From contig NZ_BMGK01000002.1 of assembly GCF_014640155.1 (NCBI RefSeq), positions 196,589 to 260,588 of the forward strand: a DNA stretch of 64,000 bases. Direction: 5' to 3'. The notes under the pieces were generated by a model that was given only the letters and a program-made list of their open reading frames with translations, had not been told where the DNA came from and made no database searches. This document shows positions 24,175 to 34,096 of this stretch, piece after piece. The DNA comes from Planktosalinus lacus (GTDB lineage Bacteria > Bacteroidota > Bacteroidia > Flavobacteriales > Flavobacteriaceae). Position 1 is the first letter of the stretch, and every line of letters begins with the position of its first letter. The position numbers and the translations under genes are program-made.

Positions 24175-24951
24175 ATGGAGTATCATCCTGATTCGATTCG
24201 ACTAAACAAAGCCATGAGTGAAAGCGGCTATTGTTCCCGCCGGCAGGCTGACAGCCTGATTGAACAGGGTCACGTGGCCATCAACGGAGAGACCGCTACC
24301 CTGGGCGACCGTGTGATGCCCGATGACACCATTACTGTGAAGGGCAAACCCATTAAGGGAACTGACCAGGAAGTCTTTATTGCTTTGAACAAGCCTGTGG
24401 GAATTACTTGCACGACTGACCGGCGTGTGGAAGGGAATATCGTGGATTTTGTAAACCATCCTGAACGCATTTTTCCCGTGGGGCGGCTGGACAAACCTTC
24501 TGAAGGCCTGATCTTTTTAACCAACGACGGCGATATTGTCAATAAGATATTGCGTGCCGGCAATCAACATGAAAAAGAATACATCGTGACCGTGGACCGC
24601 CCTGTTACTGACGAATTTGTCAAACGCATGAGCCATGGCATTCCCATACTGGATACGGTCACCAAAAAGTGTGTCGTAGAACGCGTGAGCCGTTTTGTAT
24701 TCAGAATTATATTGGTGCAGGGGCTGAACCGTCAAATCAGGCGTATGTGTGAATATTTGGGTTATGAAGTCACGGCACTGAAGCGCATAAGAATTATGAA
24801 TATTACGCTGGACGATTTACCTGTAGGCACCTGGCGTGACCTGAGTAAAGGGGAGTTGGATACAATTAAAAAAATGGTTCAAGAATCTAAAAAAACTGCG
24901 GCGGCAGAATCTATGCCACAAAAAATCCAACCAAAAAGAAGAAAAAAATAA
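24175..24951 (+). CDS. rluF: 23S rRNA pseudouridine synthase (RluF type)
   Basis: This 258-residue protein has an N-terminal S4 RNA-binding domain ([30 protein letters not shown]) and a catalytic domain with [20 protein letters not shown], whose Asp is the nucleophile. [22 protein letters not shown] and [17 protein letters not shown] are typical of the RluF/RluB group that modifies large-subunit rRNA (position 2604 in Escherichia coli). A Lys-rich tail (KRRKK) probably binds RNA. It stands alone between array R4 and an exported protein gene. Confidence 0.85.
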   Translation: MEYHPDSIRLNKAMSESGYCSRRQADSLIEQGHVAINGETATLGDRVMPDDTITVKGKPIKGTDQEVFIALNKPVGITCTTDRRVEGNIVDFVNHPERIFPVGRLDKPSEGLIFLTNDGDIVNKILRAGNQHEKEYIVTVDRPVTDEFVKRMSHGIPILDTVTKKCVVERVSRFVFRIILVQGLNRQIRRMCEYLGYEVTALKRIRIMNITLDDLPVGTWRDLSKGELDTIKKMVQESKKTAAAESMPQKIQPKRRKK

Positions 24952-25007
24952 TTAAATTATGTGACTTTTTTTATATCTTGTTGATAGAAAACAACTTATA
25001 ACTAATA

Positions 25008-25793
25008 ATGCTACTTCTTCAAAATTTAAACTCTTCCCGAATTACGCTTTGCATGACAGTTATTCTCTGTGTGAATTTTTTTTTCGCACACAAACTTTAT
25101 GCACAAGACCCCATATTGTTTGAACATACTTGGTATCTCGAAAAGGTTTTTGATGGGGAGGATGAATTTTATATTGCGGATTACACCAATTATACAGCGA
25201 CAACAGAGTTTTTTGAAGAAGAAAATTACATTTTTGTAAAGTTGTGTGATTTTGACTGGCTTATGAGTACCCCTGAATATTTTCCTAATAACGAACATGG
25301 GTTTACGCTAACAACGTTTGATTATAATGTATTTGCAACCGATTCCGATGAATTACATTACAACCCAGACTTTTCTTTTATTCGCAATAAAATGTTTACT
25401 GTATTTTTTGAATGGCCCGAGCCTGTTCTCTTTTATAACCCTTTTACTTACACGTTCACTCAAACTGGCAATGAGGCACATCTTGTAATTGAAAATGTAA
25501 ATGGCAAGAAAGCTTATTACAATAGTTTTCCATTATCAACACAAGATTTGCAAGAGCAAAAATTAGTTGTTTACCCCAATCCTGTTCAGGAAAAACTTTT
25601 TATATATCATTTAAAAGCCGACGTATCTTACTCCGCTAAAGTGTACAACCTTAACGGAAATAAACTATTTGACTTCCACTTAAAAAACAGTCAAAGTCAA
25701 ATAAACCTGCAAAGTATAAAACAAGGCATTTACTTTTTGGTAATTGAAAGTGAGAATGGCATGAAATTTACAGAAAAGATTATCAAAAGATAA
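25008..25793 (+). CDS. Exported protein with T9SS C-terminal sorting domain
   Basis: This 261-residue protein has a signal peptide (hydrophobic core CMTVILCVNFFFAHKLYAQ at about residues 15-33). An acidic, aromatic-rich central region (about 34-175) has no family I recognise. The C-terminal sorting domain has LVVYPNPVQEKLFIYHL, AKVYNLNGNKLF and IKQGIYFLVIESENGMKFTEKIIKR, the hallmark of type IX secretion type A. It should be exported and then anchored or released at the cell surface. The function of the middle part is unknown. Confidence 0.8.
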   Translation: MLLLQNLNSSRITLCMTVILCVNFFFAHKLYAQDPILFEHTWYLEKVFDGEDEFYIADYTNYTATTEFFEEENYIFVKLCDFDWLMSTPEYFPNNEHGFTLTTFDYNVFATDSDELHYNPDFSFIRNKMFTVFFEWPEPVLFYNPFTYTFTQTGNEAHLVIENVNGKKAYYNSFPLSTQDLQEQKLVVYPNPVQEKLFIYHLKADVSYSAKVYNLNGNKLFDFHLKNSQSQINLQSIKQGIYFLVIESENGMKFTEKIIKR

Positions 25794-25795
25794 CA

Positions 25796-25831
25796 AAAAA
25801 AGACTGCCCCCCGATTGCGAAGGGGACAGTC
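25796..25831 (-). terminator. Terminator of hsp20 (minus strand)
   Basis: On the minus strand, GACTGTCCCC and GGGGGCAGTC form the stem and are followed by TTTTTTG. It lies about 50 bases past the hsp20 stop codon. It may also act on the convergent gene, but no T tract is present in that direction. Confidence 0.7.
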
Positions 25832-25879
25832 CAACTAACTAACCAACCAAATTATTGAATTTCGCCGGGTGGCGAAAAA

Positions 25880-26347
25880 CTATGAAACTGCAATCATTCT
25901 CTTAGGCTTTTGCTTACTTTCTTCTCGTTTGGGCACTTGTATGCTCAAAACACCGTTGTCGTAAGTCGCCTTAATTTTTTCTTGCTCTACCGTTTCGGGT
26001 AGTGTAAACGCTCTTTTAAAAGCGGTGTAGTTAAACTCTTTGCGAGAGTAACGGCCATCATCTGAAGATTCTTCATTTTCAGATTTTTCTTCTGATGAAA
26101 TGGTCAGTACATTCTGATCCAATTCAATGTTGAAATCTTCTTTTTTCTTTCCGGGAACGGCTACTTCAACCAGAAAGTCGTCGGCTGTTTCTTTGATGTT
26201 CACGGCAGGTAATGTGCTTCCAAAAGTAGACACATCTGCCAGGCGGCTGTCGTTGAATAAATCTTCAAAAATTGAAGGCAGCCAGCCGTCCATCGGCCGC
26301 CATAGGCTTGTCGACGGCGATGCTTGATTTCTCTTAACTAAACTCAT
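25880..26347 (-). CDS. Hsp20/alpha-crystallin small heat-shock protein
   Basis: This 155-residue protein has an N-terminal arm (about 1-45) with WLPSIFEDLFNDS and an alpha-crystallin domain (about 46-145). PAVNIKETADDFLVEVAVPGKKKEDFNIEL, FKRAFTLPETVEQEKIKATYDNGVLSIQVPKRE and a terminal IAVS are visible. It is an ATP-independent holdase chaperone that forms large oligomers. It is transcribed alone and ends in a terminator at 25796-25831. No operator was recognised in the 190 bases upstream. Confidence 0.95.
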   Translation of the reverse strand: MSLVKRNQASPSTSLWRPMDGWLPSIFEDLFNDSRLADVSTFGSTLPAVNIKETADDFLVEVAVPGKKKEDFNIELDQNVLTISSEEKSENEESSDDGRYSRKEFNYTAFKRAFTLPETVEQEKIKATYDNGVLSIQVPKREESKQKPKRMIAVS

Positions 26348-26480
26348 AACATTAATTTTTTAAGGTTAGACATATTTTTTATCTGAACCATCTAATGCAA
26401 ATAGAGTTCCATTTACAAAAGTAAGTCATAATGTCTTGATTTAGTGTTAATAAGGTGCCAAAATGTCAATATGAAATCAT

Positions 26481-26513
26481 AAAAAAATCCCGGATTTATT
26501 GAACCCGGGATTT
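26481..26513 (-). terminator. Terminator of sucC (minus strand)
   Basis: AAATCCCGG and CCGGGATTT form the stem, followed on the minus strand by a T run (26481-26487). It lies about 28 bases after the sucC stop codon. Confidence 0.8.
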
Positions 26514-26540
26514 GCATCTTGTGTGTATCTTGGTGTTTGC

Positions 26541-27731
26541 TTATGAAAGCACTTCCTGTACCTTATCAGCTGCTTCCTGAAATTGTATGACAGAATGTAC
26601 GTTGAGTCCGCTATTGTCGATCAATTCCTTGGCAATATCGGCATTGGTTCCCTGCAAACGCACGATGATGGGTACTTTGATTTCGCCAATGTTTTTATAG
26701 GCATCCACAATTCCCTGTGCGACTCTGTCACAGCGAACAATTCCTCCAAAGATATTTACCAGGATGGCTTTTACTTTGGGGTCTTTTAAAATGAGTTTGA
26801 ACGCTGATTCCACCCGTTCTGCATCGGCTGTACCACCCACGTCCAGGAAGTTGGCCGGCTCACCACCTGCCTGTTTGATCAGGTCCATCGTAGCCATTGC
26901 CAAACCGGCACCGTTGACCATACACCCCACGTTTCCGTCCAGGTCAACATAGTTCAATCCTTTGGCCCTTGCTTCCACTTCGGTGGCGTTTTCTTCACGC
27001 AGGTCACGCATTTCTGCATAGTCTTTATGACGGTACAGCGCATTGTCATCAAGTGTTACTTTAGCATCCACGGCTATGATTCTGTCGTCGCTGGTTTTCA
27101 ACACCGGGTTGATTTCAAACAGGGACGAGTCAGATTTTTCATAAGCTGTGTAGAGTGCGGTTACAAACTTGGTCATTTCTTTAAAGGCTTTGCCCTCAAG
27201 ACCTAGATTGAACGCTACCCGGCGTGCCTGAAAGGGCAGGATTCCCACTGAGGGATCAATTTCTTCGGTAAAGATCAGATGGGGTGTTTTTTCTGCTACG
27301 GTTTCGATATCCATCCCCCCTTCGGTAGAATACATAATCATATTTTTTCCTGTAGCGCGGTTGAGCAACACACTCATATATATTTCGCTGGGCTCACTGT
27401 CACCCGGATAGTACACATCTTCTGCTACGAGCACCTGGTGTACATGTTTTCCTTCTGCAGAGGTTTGTGGGGTGACCAGATCCATTCCAATAATTTGTCC
27501 GGCGACCTCCTCTACATGTTCAATTCCTTTGGCCAATTTGACACCGCCCCCTTTTCCGCGGCCACCGGCATGCACCTGTGCTTTGATAACATACCAGCTG
27601 GTGCCGGTTTCATCGGTTAATTTTTTTGCTACTTCTACTGCTTCCTGTGGGGTTTGTGCCACATAACCACGTTGAATGTCAACGCCAAAGCTGTTTAATA
27701 TCTGTTTTCCTTGATACTCGTGTAGATTCAT
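26541..27731 (-). CDS. sucC: Succinyl-CoA ligase (ADP-forming) beta subunit
   Basis: This 396-residue enzyme has an ATP-grasp domain (about 1-240: [42 protein letters not shown]) and a CoA-ligase domain (about 241-396: [44 protein letters not shown]). With SucD it interconverts succinyl-CoA and succinate in the TCA cycle with nucleotide phosphorylation. sucD is not adjacent here. Length and motifs are normal. It is followed by its own terminator. Confidence 0.95.
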   Translation of the reverse strand: MNLHEYQGKQILNSFGVDIQRGYVAQTPQEAVEVAKKLTDETGTSWYVIKAQVHAGGRGKGGGVKLAKGIEHVEEVAGQIIGMDLVTPQTSAEGKHVHQVLVAEDVYYPGDSEPSEIYMSVLLNRATGKNMIMYSTEGGMDIETVAEKTPHLIFTEEIDPSVGILPFQARRVAFNLGLEGKAFKEMTKFVTALYTAYEKSDSSLFEINPVLKTSDDRIIAVDAKVTLDDNALYRHKDYAEMRDLREENATEVEARAKGLNYVDLDGNVGCMVNGAGLAMATMDLIKQAGGEPANFLDVGGTADAERVESAFKLILKDPKVKAILVNIFGGIVRCDRVAQGIVDAYKNIGEIKVPIIVRLQGTNADIAKELIDNSGLNVHSVIQFQEAADKVQEVLS

Positions 27732-27848
27732 AGTGAAGGCTTTGTCTTTTAATAATTAAGGTGCAAAAGTAAGAAAAGCTACTTAGTGAAGCAATGTTTT
27801 TTCTATTTTAAAAATATTGGAATGACATTTAAAAATCAACAGGCTTTG

Positions 27849-29303
27849 TTATCTTTTTAAAAGCTTAAAGGTCTGTGAACTGTCAGCTATTTTTAGGAAA
27901 TAAACCCCTGCATTTACATGGCTCAAATCAATTAAAGGTGGGGTTTGATTGAAGTGACCTGAGCTGACTTTTTTGCCCAAACTGTCAAAGATTTCATAGG
28001 GTGTGTTCATAAGGGGAGTACTACTTTGGATATAAAAAATACTGTTTGACGGATTGGGAGTGACCACAACATTATTTTTTTCAAAGTCTGGAACAGTCAG
28101 GGGGTCATTGTTGAAGCGTTGAAGGACAACATTTCTGATGGGACTGTACCAAATATCACTGCTAACCATCAACATCTTGCCGTTTTGTAAATGTTTTATA
28201 TGTTTATCACCTAGAGTCGCTAAATAGAGTGAATAAAAACCAAAGCTGGTATCACTGGTACCATTTGCATAATATCTTTTAAAAATTGGGATCATTCCGC
28301 CTTCAAAATCTGAGATACTGGCATCTACTATAAACCTTTGATTTTCTTGAATATAACCACCCGAATAGTTGTTTAACACACCATTATTCGCGAAACTTTG
28401 TATGATTTCTCCCTGAGGGTTTATTTTTATAGTCTTTTTTATCATAGTTTCGGTGTTGTAATCAAAGTAATTACCCCCAATTAGAAAATCGCCATTATTA
28501 AACACATTGAAATTTGTATTAAACTCTTCCTCTATCGGAATTTCTATCATTCCGTTGCTTCCAAAAGTTGTATCAATTTCTCCATTTAATAAAAAGCGGT
28601 AAATGTATTTTGACCCTATGTCGTTGATGTAATATTTTACGTCTGCATATAGATAATCATCTGTTTTTTTAATAGTTGAACCACTCATTGAGACATTTCC
28701 CAAAGAATGCATGACAACACCATCATTGCCAAAAGTAGTATCGGGGGTTCCGTCATCAAAAAACTTCATAAAAAGCAAGTGTGGAATTCCTTCTACGGTT
28801 TTTAATCCATAAATATAAAAGGTAAGATCATCATTCAGGATTATTGAATAATAGGACCCTCCATTTAAAAAAGGTTGTAAAATACCATTGTCTCCAAAAT
28901 CAACTATCTGAGTGCCCGCTTCAGTATATTTTGAGATTGTATAGGTATTGTTTTTTAAGCTGTAAATAAAAAAGCTATTATCAGACAGAACGTTGATTCC
29001 TATATGAAAAAAATCAGGATGTGTGATGTCTACTACTCCATTAACACCAAAATCTGAATCTGGAGTACCGTCTTCGTTAAACGAAAAAACTTCGGTAACA
29101 TAATCATTTGAAGTACTCTCAAAACTTATTAATACTAAAAAATCACTTTCTGATTTTTCATCAATGCCCCATACGCTGTGCTCGTCCCCTGACAAATCAA
29201 GAATTACGATACCATTGTCTCCAAAAGACAAATCAGGACTACCGTCTTGAGGATAGGCCCAAAAGAACAGTAAACAGCTACAAAAACCAAGTATTTTTTT
29301 CAT
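27849..29303 (-). CDS. Exported delta-60 repeat protein with T9SS sorting domain
   Basis: This 484-residue protein has a signal peptide (ILGFCSCLLFFWAYPQ) and at least five delta-60/DUF5122-type repeats. They are marked by SPDLSFGDNGIV, TPDSDFGVNGVV, VDFGDNGIL, TPDTTFGNDGVV, EIDTTFGSNGMI and TSDTSFGFY, and probably form a beta-propeller. The C-terminus (about 410-484) is a T9SS sorting domain with VVVTPNPSNSIFYIQ and VNAGVYFLKIADSSQTFKLLKR. It is a surface or secreted protein of unknown ligand. It stands alone between sucC and lysA. Confidence 0.8.
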   Translation of the reverse strand: MKKILGFCSCLLFFWAYPQDGSPDLSFGDNGIVILDLSGDEHSVWGIDEKSESDFLVLISFESTSNDYVTEVFSFNEDGTPDSDFGVNGVVDITHPDFFHIGINVLSDNSFFIYSLKNNTYTISKYTEAGTQIVDFGDNGILQPFLNGGSYYSIILNDDLTFYIYGLKTVEGIPHLLFMKFFDDGTPDTTFGNDGVVMHSLGNVSMSGSTIKKTDDYLYADVKYYINDIGSKYIYRFLLNGEIDTTFGSNGMIEIPIEEEFNTNFNVFNNGDFLIGGNYFDYNTETMIKKTIKINPQGEIIQSFANNGVLNNYSGGYIQENQRFIVDASISDFEGGMIPIFKRYYANGTSDTSFGFYSLYLATLGDKHIKHLQNGKMLMVSSDIWYSPIRNVVLQRFNNDPLTVPDFEKNNVVVTPNPSNSIFYIQSSTPLMNTPYEIFDSLGKKVSSGHFNQTPPLIDLSHVNAGVYFLKIADSSQTFKLLKR

Positions 29304-29380
29304 TCTACTGAAGTAAATTAGATGAACCGGTTCTAAAAAAGGTAACGGAATTAATCAGTAAGATATAAAAAATTATTAAA

Positions 29381-29425
29381 ACCACGTGGTCTGTTTTTTT
29401 TACAGCTGAATACCCCTTATTTTTG
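29381..29425 (+). promoter_or_regulatory. Control region of lysA
   Basis: TATTTTTG at 29418-29425 fits the -7 consensus, 38 bases before the ATG. The perfect palindrome ACCACGTGGT (29381-29390) sits about 28 bases before that box, where a regulator could act. Neither has independent support. Confidence 0.35.
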
Positions 29426-29462
29426 CGCGCTTATACAAGAATTCATTCAATAACTTAAAAAA

Positions 29463-30671
29463 ATGACAAATCAAGACCTTTTAAAAATTGCCGGGGACTA
29501 TGGAAGTCCTGTGTATGTGTATGACGCCGAGAAAATTGCTTCTCAGTATAAACGCTTAACCACTGCATTTAAAAAGGTCAAACAGTTGAAGTTGCATTAT
29601 GCCGTCAAGGCCAACTCCAACATTTCGGTTTTAGGTTATTTACGTTCACTGGGGGCTGCCCTCGATACGGTTTCTATACAGGAAGTGCAACTGGGTCTGG
29701 AGGCAGGATATGCTCCGGCTGACATCATCTACACGCCCAATGGGGTTTCGATGGAAGAAATTGAAGCTGTAGCGGCCCTGGGCGTGCAAATAAACATTGA
29801 CAATCTATCCATACTGGAGCAGTTTGGTACCAAACATCCTAACATCCCGGTGTGCATACGCATCAATCCGCATGTCATGGCCGGTGGCAACACCAATATT
29901 TCTGTGGGGCACATCGACTCCAAGTTTGGTATTTCGATTCATCAAATGCCGCTCTTGTTGCGCATTGTTGAAAACACCGGAATGCACATCAACGGAATTC
30001 ATATGCATACCGGAAGTGACATTCTGGATATAGATGTGTTTTTATATGCCAGTGAAATTTTATTTGACGCTGCCAAAAATTTCAAAACGCTGGAGTTTAT
30101 TGATTTTGGAAGCGGTTTTAAAGTGCCTTACAAGGAAGGTGACATACAGACCAACATAGAGGAACTGGGCAAAAAACTCAGCAAGCGTTTCAATGATTTT
30201 TGTTTGGAATACGGTCGTGACCTGACCCTGGCTTTTGAACCGGGAAAGTTTCTCGTGAGCGAAGCCGGCAAGTTCCTTGTCAAGGTAAACGGAATTAAAC
30301 AAACTACGTCCACTGTTTTTGCACAGGTGGACAGCGGGTTCAATCACCTGATACGTCCTATGTTTTATGGGGTAACGCATTATATAGAAAACATATCTAA
30401 TCCCAAAGGCAAGGAGCGTTTTTACTCGGTAGTGGGTTATATTTGTGAAACCGACACCTTTGCCAACAACCGCCGGATTTCTGAGATCAGCGAGGGTGAT
30501 CTGCTGGCGTTTCAAAATGCCGGAGCCTATTGCTTTACGATGGCCAGCAACTACAATTCGCGTTTCCGTCCGGCGGAAGTGCTGTGGCTGAATGGCGAGG
30601 CCCACCTCATCAGAAAACGGGAAACCCTGGAGGATTTATTGAGAAATCAAATATTGCTATCAGTTGACTAA
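29463..30671 (+). CDS. lysA: Diaminopimelate decarboxylase
   Basis: This 402-residue fold-III PLP enzyme has LHYAVKANSNISVL with the Schiff-base Lys, VCIRINPHVMAGGN, GIHMHTGSDI, FIDFGSGF, FEPGKFLVSEAG and GYICETDTFANNR, whose Cys comes from the partner subunit. GAYCFTMASNYNSRFRPAEVL closes the active site. It makes L-lysine from meso-diaminopimelate, the last step of lysine synthesis. Length is normal. The gene is monocistronic with a promoter box upstream and a terminator at 30681. Confidence 0.95.
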   Translation: MTNQDLLKIAGDYGSPVYVYDAEKIASQYKRLTTAFKKVKQLKLHYAVKANSNISVLGYLRSLGAALDTVSIQEVQLGLEAGYAPADIIYTPNGVSMEEIEAVAALGVQINIDNLSILEQFGTKHPNIPVCIRINPHVMAGGNTNISVGHIDSKFGISIHQMPLLLRIVENTGMHINGIHMHTGSDILDIDVFLYASEILFDAAKNFKTLEFIDFGSGFKVPYKEGDIQTNIEELGKKLSKRFNDFCLEYGRDLTLAFEPGKFLVSEAGKFLVKVNGIKQTTSTVFAQVDSGFNHLIRPMFYGVTHYIENISNPKGKERFYSVVGYICETDTFANNRRISEISEGDLLAFQNAGAYCFTMASNYNSRFRPAEVLWLNGEAHLIRKRETLEDLLRNQILLSVD

Positions 30672-30680
30672 ACAAGACGA

Positions 30681-30718
30681 CCCTTTCAGCTCTTCATAAA
30701 TGAAACTGAAAGGGTTTT
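30681..30718 (+). terminator. Terminator of lysA
   Basis: CCCTTTCAG (30681-30689) pairs with CTGAAAGGG (30706-30714) and is followed by TTTT. It lies 10 bases after the lysA stop codon and just before the convergent gene end at 30722. Confidence 0.75.
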
Positions 30719-30721
30719 AGT

Positions 30722-31474
30722 TTATTCAAAGCTATACAACAGCCCAGTGGAAAGTTCATAAAATGTATTGGGCACATTGGTCGCCGGGGTAGCATCAAAG
30801 GTGAGGGTATAAGAAACTTTCAGTGAGAGCTTTTCAACGATTCCCAATACAAAGGAATTTTCTGTGGCAATTCTGTAATCGCCCATCTCTTTGAGTACCG
30901 GCTGGTAATAGGTTGTACTCACAAATGATATGTTATCTGTGGGGTACAGGCTCATAGAAAGATATGCGCTGGCCCTCCAGTCGCGGTTGATGATGAGGGT
31001 CTCTTCATTGAGTTCCTCGTGTTCATACATCAGCAAACTTCCTACATACAGTCTGTATTTATCGAGCCCTATGACTTTAAATCTTGGTCCCGTTCCTGCC
31101 AATCCCCTAAATTGAATTTTTGCGATGGAATTGTATTGTGATTGTACAAAAGCTTCCCACACAAAAGCGTCCCTGATTTTATAGTTGTAACGCAAATGCT
31201 GAGAGCCCTGATTGAGAAAACTCTCGCCACCGGAGCGTTCAAAGCCCAGGTTATTGACAAAGAGTGCCAGGTGTTTGTTCATTTTGTACTGAACGTGAAT
31301 GTTGTTTTTTAGCCGAATGAGGGTCTTGGTGTTTTTGGTCAGCGAAAAGGTAAGGCTGGTGTTCCCACTCCATCCCGAGGTGTCAGTTACCTTGCGAAGG
31401 GATTCTACATTGATGATTTGTGAAAATGTAAGAATGGGTATAAAAAATAAGGTGATGAAAAATAACGTTCTCAT
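30722..31474 (-). CDS. DUF481-like outer-membrane protein
   Basis: This 250-residue protein has a signal peptide (TLFFITLFFIPILTFSQ) and alternating beta strands ending in an aromatic residue (TGLLYSFE), as expected of an outer-membrane barrel. The blocks NTSLTFSLTKNTKTLIRLKNNIHVQYK, YNYKIRDAFVWEAFVQSQYNSI and RDWRASAYLSMSLYP resemble DUF481 (putative salt-induced outer-membrane protein). The function is unknown. It is separated from the next gene upstream by a pair of CTTGAAGG palindromes (31489-31522). Confidence 0.65.
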   Translation of the reverse strand: MRTLFFITLFFIPILTFSQIINVESLRKVTDTSGWSGNTSLTFSLTKNTKTLIRLKNNIHVQYKMNKHLALFVNNLGFERSGGESFLNQGSQHLRYNYKIRDAFVWEAFVQSQYNSIAKIQFRGLAGTGPRFKVIGLDKYRLYVGSLLMYEHEELNEETLIINRDWRASAYLSMSLYPTDNISFVSTTYYQPVLKEMGDYRIATENSFVLGIVEKLSLKVSYTLTFDATPATNVPNTFYELSTGLLYSFE

Positions 31475-31488
31475 TTAAATAATTTTTC

Positions 31489-31522
31489 AACCCTTCAAGG
31501 GTTCTAAACCCTTGAAGGGTTT
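31489..31522. repeat. Pair of CCCTTGAAGGG-type palindromes
   Basis: AACCCTTCAAGGGTT (31489-31503) and AAACCCTTGAAGGGTTT (31506-31522) lie side by side. They belong to the family around the RAYT gene at 34187-34837 but are 2.7 kb away, so they are a dispersed copy. Confidence 0.8.
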
Positions 31523-31528
31523 ATCAAT

Positions 31529-32473
31529 TTACAATTTATAAACTTCATTTTTAGCAGCTTCAAATTCAGCTACCATCTCCCGGACAATTTGGGCGGCGGG
31601 CTTGATGTCGTGTATCAGTCCTGAAATTTGCCCGATTTCCAACTCCCCTTCTTCCAGGTCGCCTTCAAACATTCCTTTTTTGGCACGTGCTCTTCCCAGC
31701 AGATCCCGGAGTTGGTCAACACTTGCTTTTTGGGCATACAAGGCCTGTATATCCTCATAAAATTTATTTTTAATGAGTCTCACCGGCGCCAATTCTTTTA
31801 GAGTCAAAATAGTATCTCCTTCTTTGGCCTGCACCACTGCTTCTTTGAATGCGCTGTGTGCCGATGATTCTTCACTGGCTGCAAAGCGGCTCCCCACCTG
31901 CACGCCGTCTGCTCCCAGCACCATTGCGGCCAGCATGGCTCTTCCGGTGGCGATTCCACCGGCAGCGATGAGCGGGATTTGCAGTTGTTCTTTTACCATA
32001 GGGATGAGTGTGAGCGTAGTGGTTTCTTCCCTTCCATTGTGGCCACCGGCTTCAAAGCCTTCTGCTACAACAGCATCCACCCCGGCCTCCTGCGCTTTTA
32101 GGGCAAATTTGACGCTGCTCACCACGTGTACTACTGTAATTCCTTTTTCCTTTAAAAAGGAGGTGTATGTCTTCGGGTTTCCGGCTGAAGTAAACACAAT
32201 GGATACCCCTTCTTCCACGATGATTTCCATAATCTTTTCCAAATCAGGATAGAGCATGGGCACATTGACAGCAAAGGGTTTGTATGTTGCCTGTTTACAT
32301 TTTTGAATATGCTCCCTGAGCACTTCGGGATACATAGAGCCGGAACCTATAATTCCCAGTCCGCCGGCATTGCTCACGGCTGATGCCAGTCGCCAGCCGC
32401 TGTTCCAGATCATGCCGCCCTGAATGATGGGGTATTGAATATTGAATAGTTTAGTAATTGGGTTGTGTGTCAT
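31529..32473 (-). CDS. Nitronate monooxygenase / enoyl-ACP reductase II-like flavoprotein
   Basis: This 314-residue TIM-barrel FMN protein of the 2-nitropropane dioxygenase family has YPIIQGGMIWNSGWRLASAVSNAGGLGIIGSG, VVAEGFEAGGHNG with the catalytic-type His, and PLIAAGGIATGRAMLAAMVLGADGVQVGSRF for the phosphate. The family includes nitronate monooxygenases and FabK; the sequence does not decide between them. Its ATG overlaps the stop of the upstream protease gene by one base (TAATG), so the two are co-transcribed. Confidence 0.8.
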   Translation of the reverse strand: MTHNPITKLFNIQYPIIQGGMIWNSGWRLASAVSNAGGLGIIGSGSMYPEVLREHIQKCKQATYKPFAVNVPMLYPDLEKIMEIIVEEGVSIVFTSAGNPKTYTSFLKEKGITVVHVVSSVKFALKAQEAGVDAVVAEGFEAGGHNGREETTTLTLIPMVKEQLQIPLIAAGGIATGRAMLAAMVLGADGVQVGSRFAASEESSAHSAFKEAVVQAKEGDTILTLKELAPVRLIKNKFYEDIQALYAQKASVDQLRDLLGRARAKKGMFEGDLEEGELEIGQISGLIHDIKPAAQIVREMVAEFEAAKNEVYKL

Positions 32474-34077
32474 TATTCTTTTAAAACTTTAATGGTCTGA
32501 ACCTGTGATGCTGACTGCACCTTTAATAAATACACTCCAGCTGCAAGGGTCTCCACGGGAATCCTGTTGGTGTTTTGATTGAGTGTGGTTTCAAAAAGCA
32601 AGCTTCCGGAGGTTGAATACAACCCTAACCGGGCTTCTGTGATGGTATCAGGAAATTCGAGGTTGATAGTGTGCGTAACCGGATTGGGATAGATCCGAAA
32701 TGGGTTTGACACAAAAGCATTTGTACTGAGGAGCGTTTCCAATGCGGTTTCAAAATTGGGAATTCCATACCCCATCTTGTCAGTGGGGTTGTTAAAAAGG
32801 TGTGCCGATTCCCTGAGGAGTTGCATCAGTTCGTCATTATTATATTCAGGGCGTGCCTGCCACAAACAAGCGACCAATCCGGCAGTGATGGGTGAGCTAA
32901 AGGAAGTACCGCTGTTTGAAACAATTTCATTATCTTGATTGATGACATAGGCCGGTGCTCCCTGCGCCATAATATCGGGTTTAACTCGTCCATCGACTGT
33001 GGGTCCTTGCGAGCTAAAGCCGGCAGCATTTTCATTCTCATCAACAGCACCAATGGTGAGCATTCCGGGGGAATCTCCGGGAGTTCCTATCCAGGGAAAA
33101 CTTCCGTTTCCACTGTTTCCTGCGGAAGTAACGAGCAGGAGCCCTTTGTCAAAACCGTGATTGGCACCCCGGGCACCAAAGGTGGTTTGACCGTCTAAGT
33201 CTTCATAGGTATGTGAATAGGCCGGATTGTCATATTCCCTGTAACCCAGAGAGGTATTCACCACGTGGACCCCCAGACTGTCGGCTCGCTCCAGTGCTTC
33301 TACCCAATAAGCTTCTTCTACCGGGGTTTCTGAAGAAACATCTTCAGTAATGAATAAGTAATATGAAGCATCAGGTGCGGTTCCTGCAAAGTCATTTTCA
33401 AGGAGTCCTCCCATGGTACTCAAAACACGGGTGCCGTGTGTATGGCTGCCATAAGATGTTGTTCTGTTTACAAAATCATAGACTCCCAGTATTCTGTTGT
33501 CATCTCTTATATAAGCAAAACCTGTTTCAGTATCCACCCCTTCAAAACCACTGTCCAGCACAGCGATGACCATGCCTTCACCAGTGAACCCTTCAGTGTG
33601 CAATACATCGCCTGAGAGCATTTCAATTTGATTGGTGGCCAGGCCGTATTCGAAGTTTTTGGCAGTACTTTCCAAGGCAAATTTATCCTCCAGCGGCTGG
33701 GTGCCCGAAACAAAATTGAGGGATTTATCAGCATACTCAATGTGCTGAACAAAAGCCAGGTCCAGCAAATTTTCTATCTGACTTTGTGAGCCACGCACAT
33801 AGGCACAGTTCATCCACTTTGACTTGGCGTGGACTGTAATACCGGTTTGATTTTTAAGTTGGGTGATGTAAGCCTCGTTTACCGGCACATCGCGTTCATC
33901 CACCGGGATGTTGTGTAATGCTTTGCGGTCGACGGCAGCCTGCGTAAGGATGGTGAGCGGGTTATCGATGGATTGCTCAACATTTTCCTTATCGGTGAAA
34001 AATACCCAGGCATCTTCCACTTGCGCGAAAAATAGCTGTGAAATTAATAAGGTAAAAAAAAGGGCGGTGTATTTCAT
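32473..34077 (-). CDS. Subtilisin-like serine protease (S8) with T9SS sorting domain
   Basis: This 534-residue protein has a signal peptide (TALFFTLLISQLFFAQ), a propeptide-like region to about residue 150, and a subtilisin domain with the triad in VIAVLDSGFEG (Asp), SHTHGTRVLSTMGG (His) and SNSGTSFSSPITAGLVA (Ser). The oxyanion Asn lies in LLVTSAGNSG. The C-terminal sorting domain has FRIYPNPVTHTINLEF and LAAGVYLLKVQSASQVQTIKVLKE. It is a surface or secreted protease exported through the type IX system. It is co-transcribed with the flavoprotein gene downstream, a link I cannot explain. Confidence 0.9.
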   Translation of the reverse strand: MKYTALFFTLLISQLFFAQVEDAWVFFTDKENVEQSIDNPLTILTQAAVDRKALHNIPVDERDVPVNEAYITQLKNQTGITVHAKSKWMNCAYVRGSQSQIENLLDLAFVQHIEYADKSLNFVSGTQPLEDKFALESTAKNFEYGLATNQIEMLSGDVLHTEGFTGEGMVIAVLDSGFEGVDTETGFAYIRDDNRILGVYDFVNRTTSYGSHTHGTRVLSTMGGLLENDFAGTAPDASYYLFITEDVSSETPVEEAYWVEALERADSLGVHVVNTSLGYREYDNPAYSHTYEDLDGQTTFGARGANHGFDKGLLLVTSAGNSGNGSFPWIGTPGDSPGMLTIGAVDENENAAGFSSQGPTVDGRVKPDIMAQGAPAYVINQDNEIVSNSGTSFSSPITAGLVACLWQARPEYNNDELMQLLRESAHLFNNPTDKMGYGIPNFETALETLLSTNAFVSNPFRIYPNPVTHTINLEFPDTITEARLGLYSTSGSLLFETTLNQNTNRIPVETLAAGVYLLKVQSASQVQTIKVLKE

Positions 34078-34096
34078 GAATTTTATTTAAGATTCT

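Noticed and set aside
25860-25876. TTCGCC-GGGT-GGCGAA hairpin as a terminator
   Set aside because: The stem is good but no T tract follows on either strand; the stronger hairpin at 25796-25831 fits the role.
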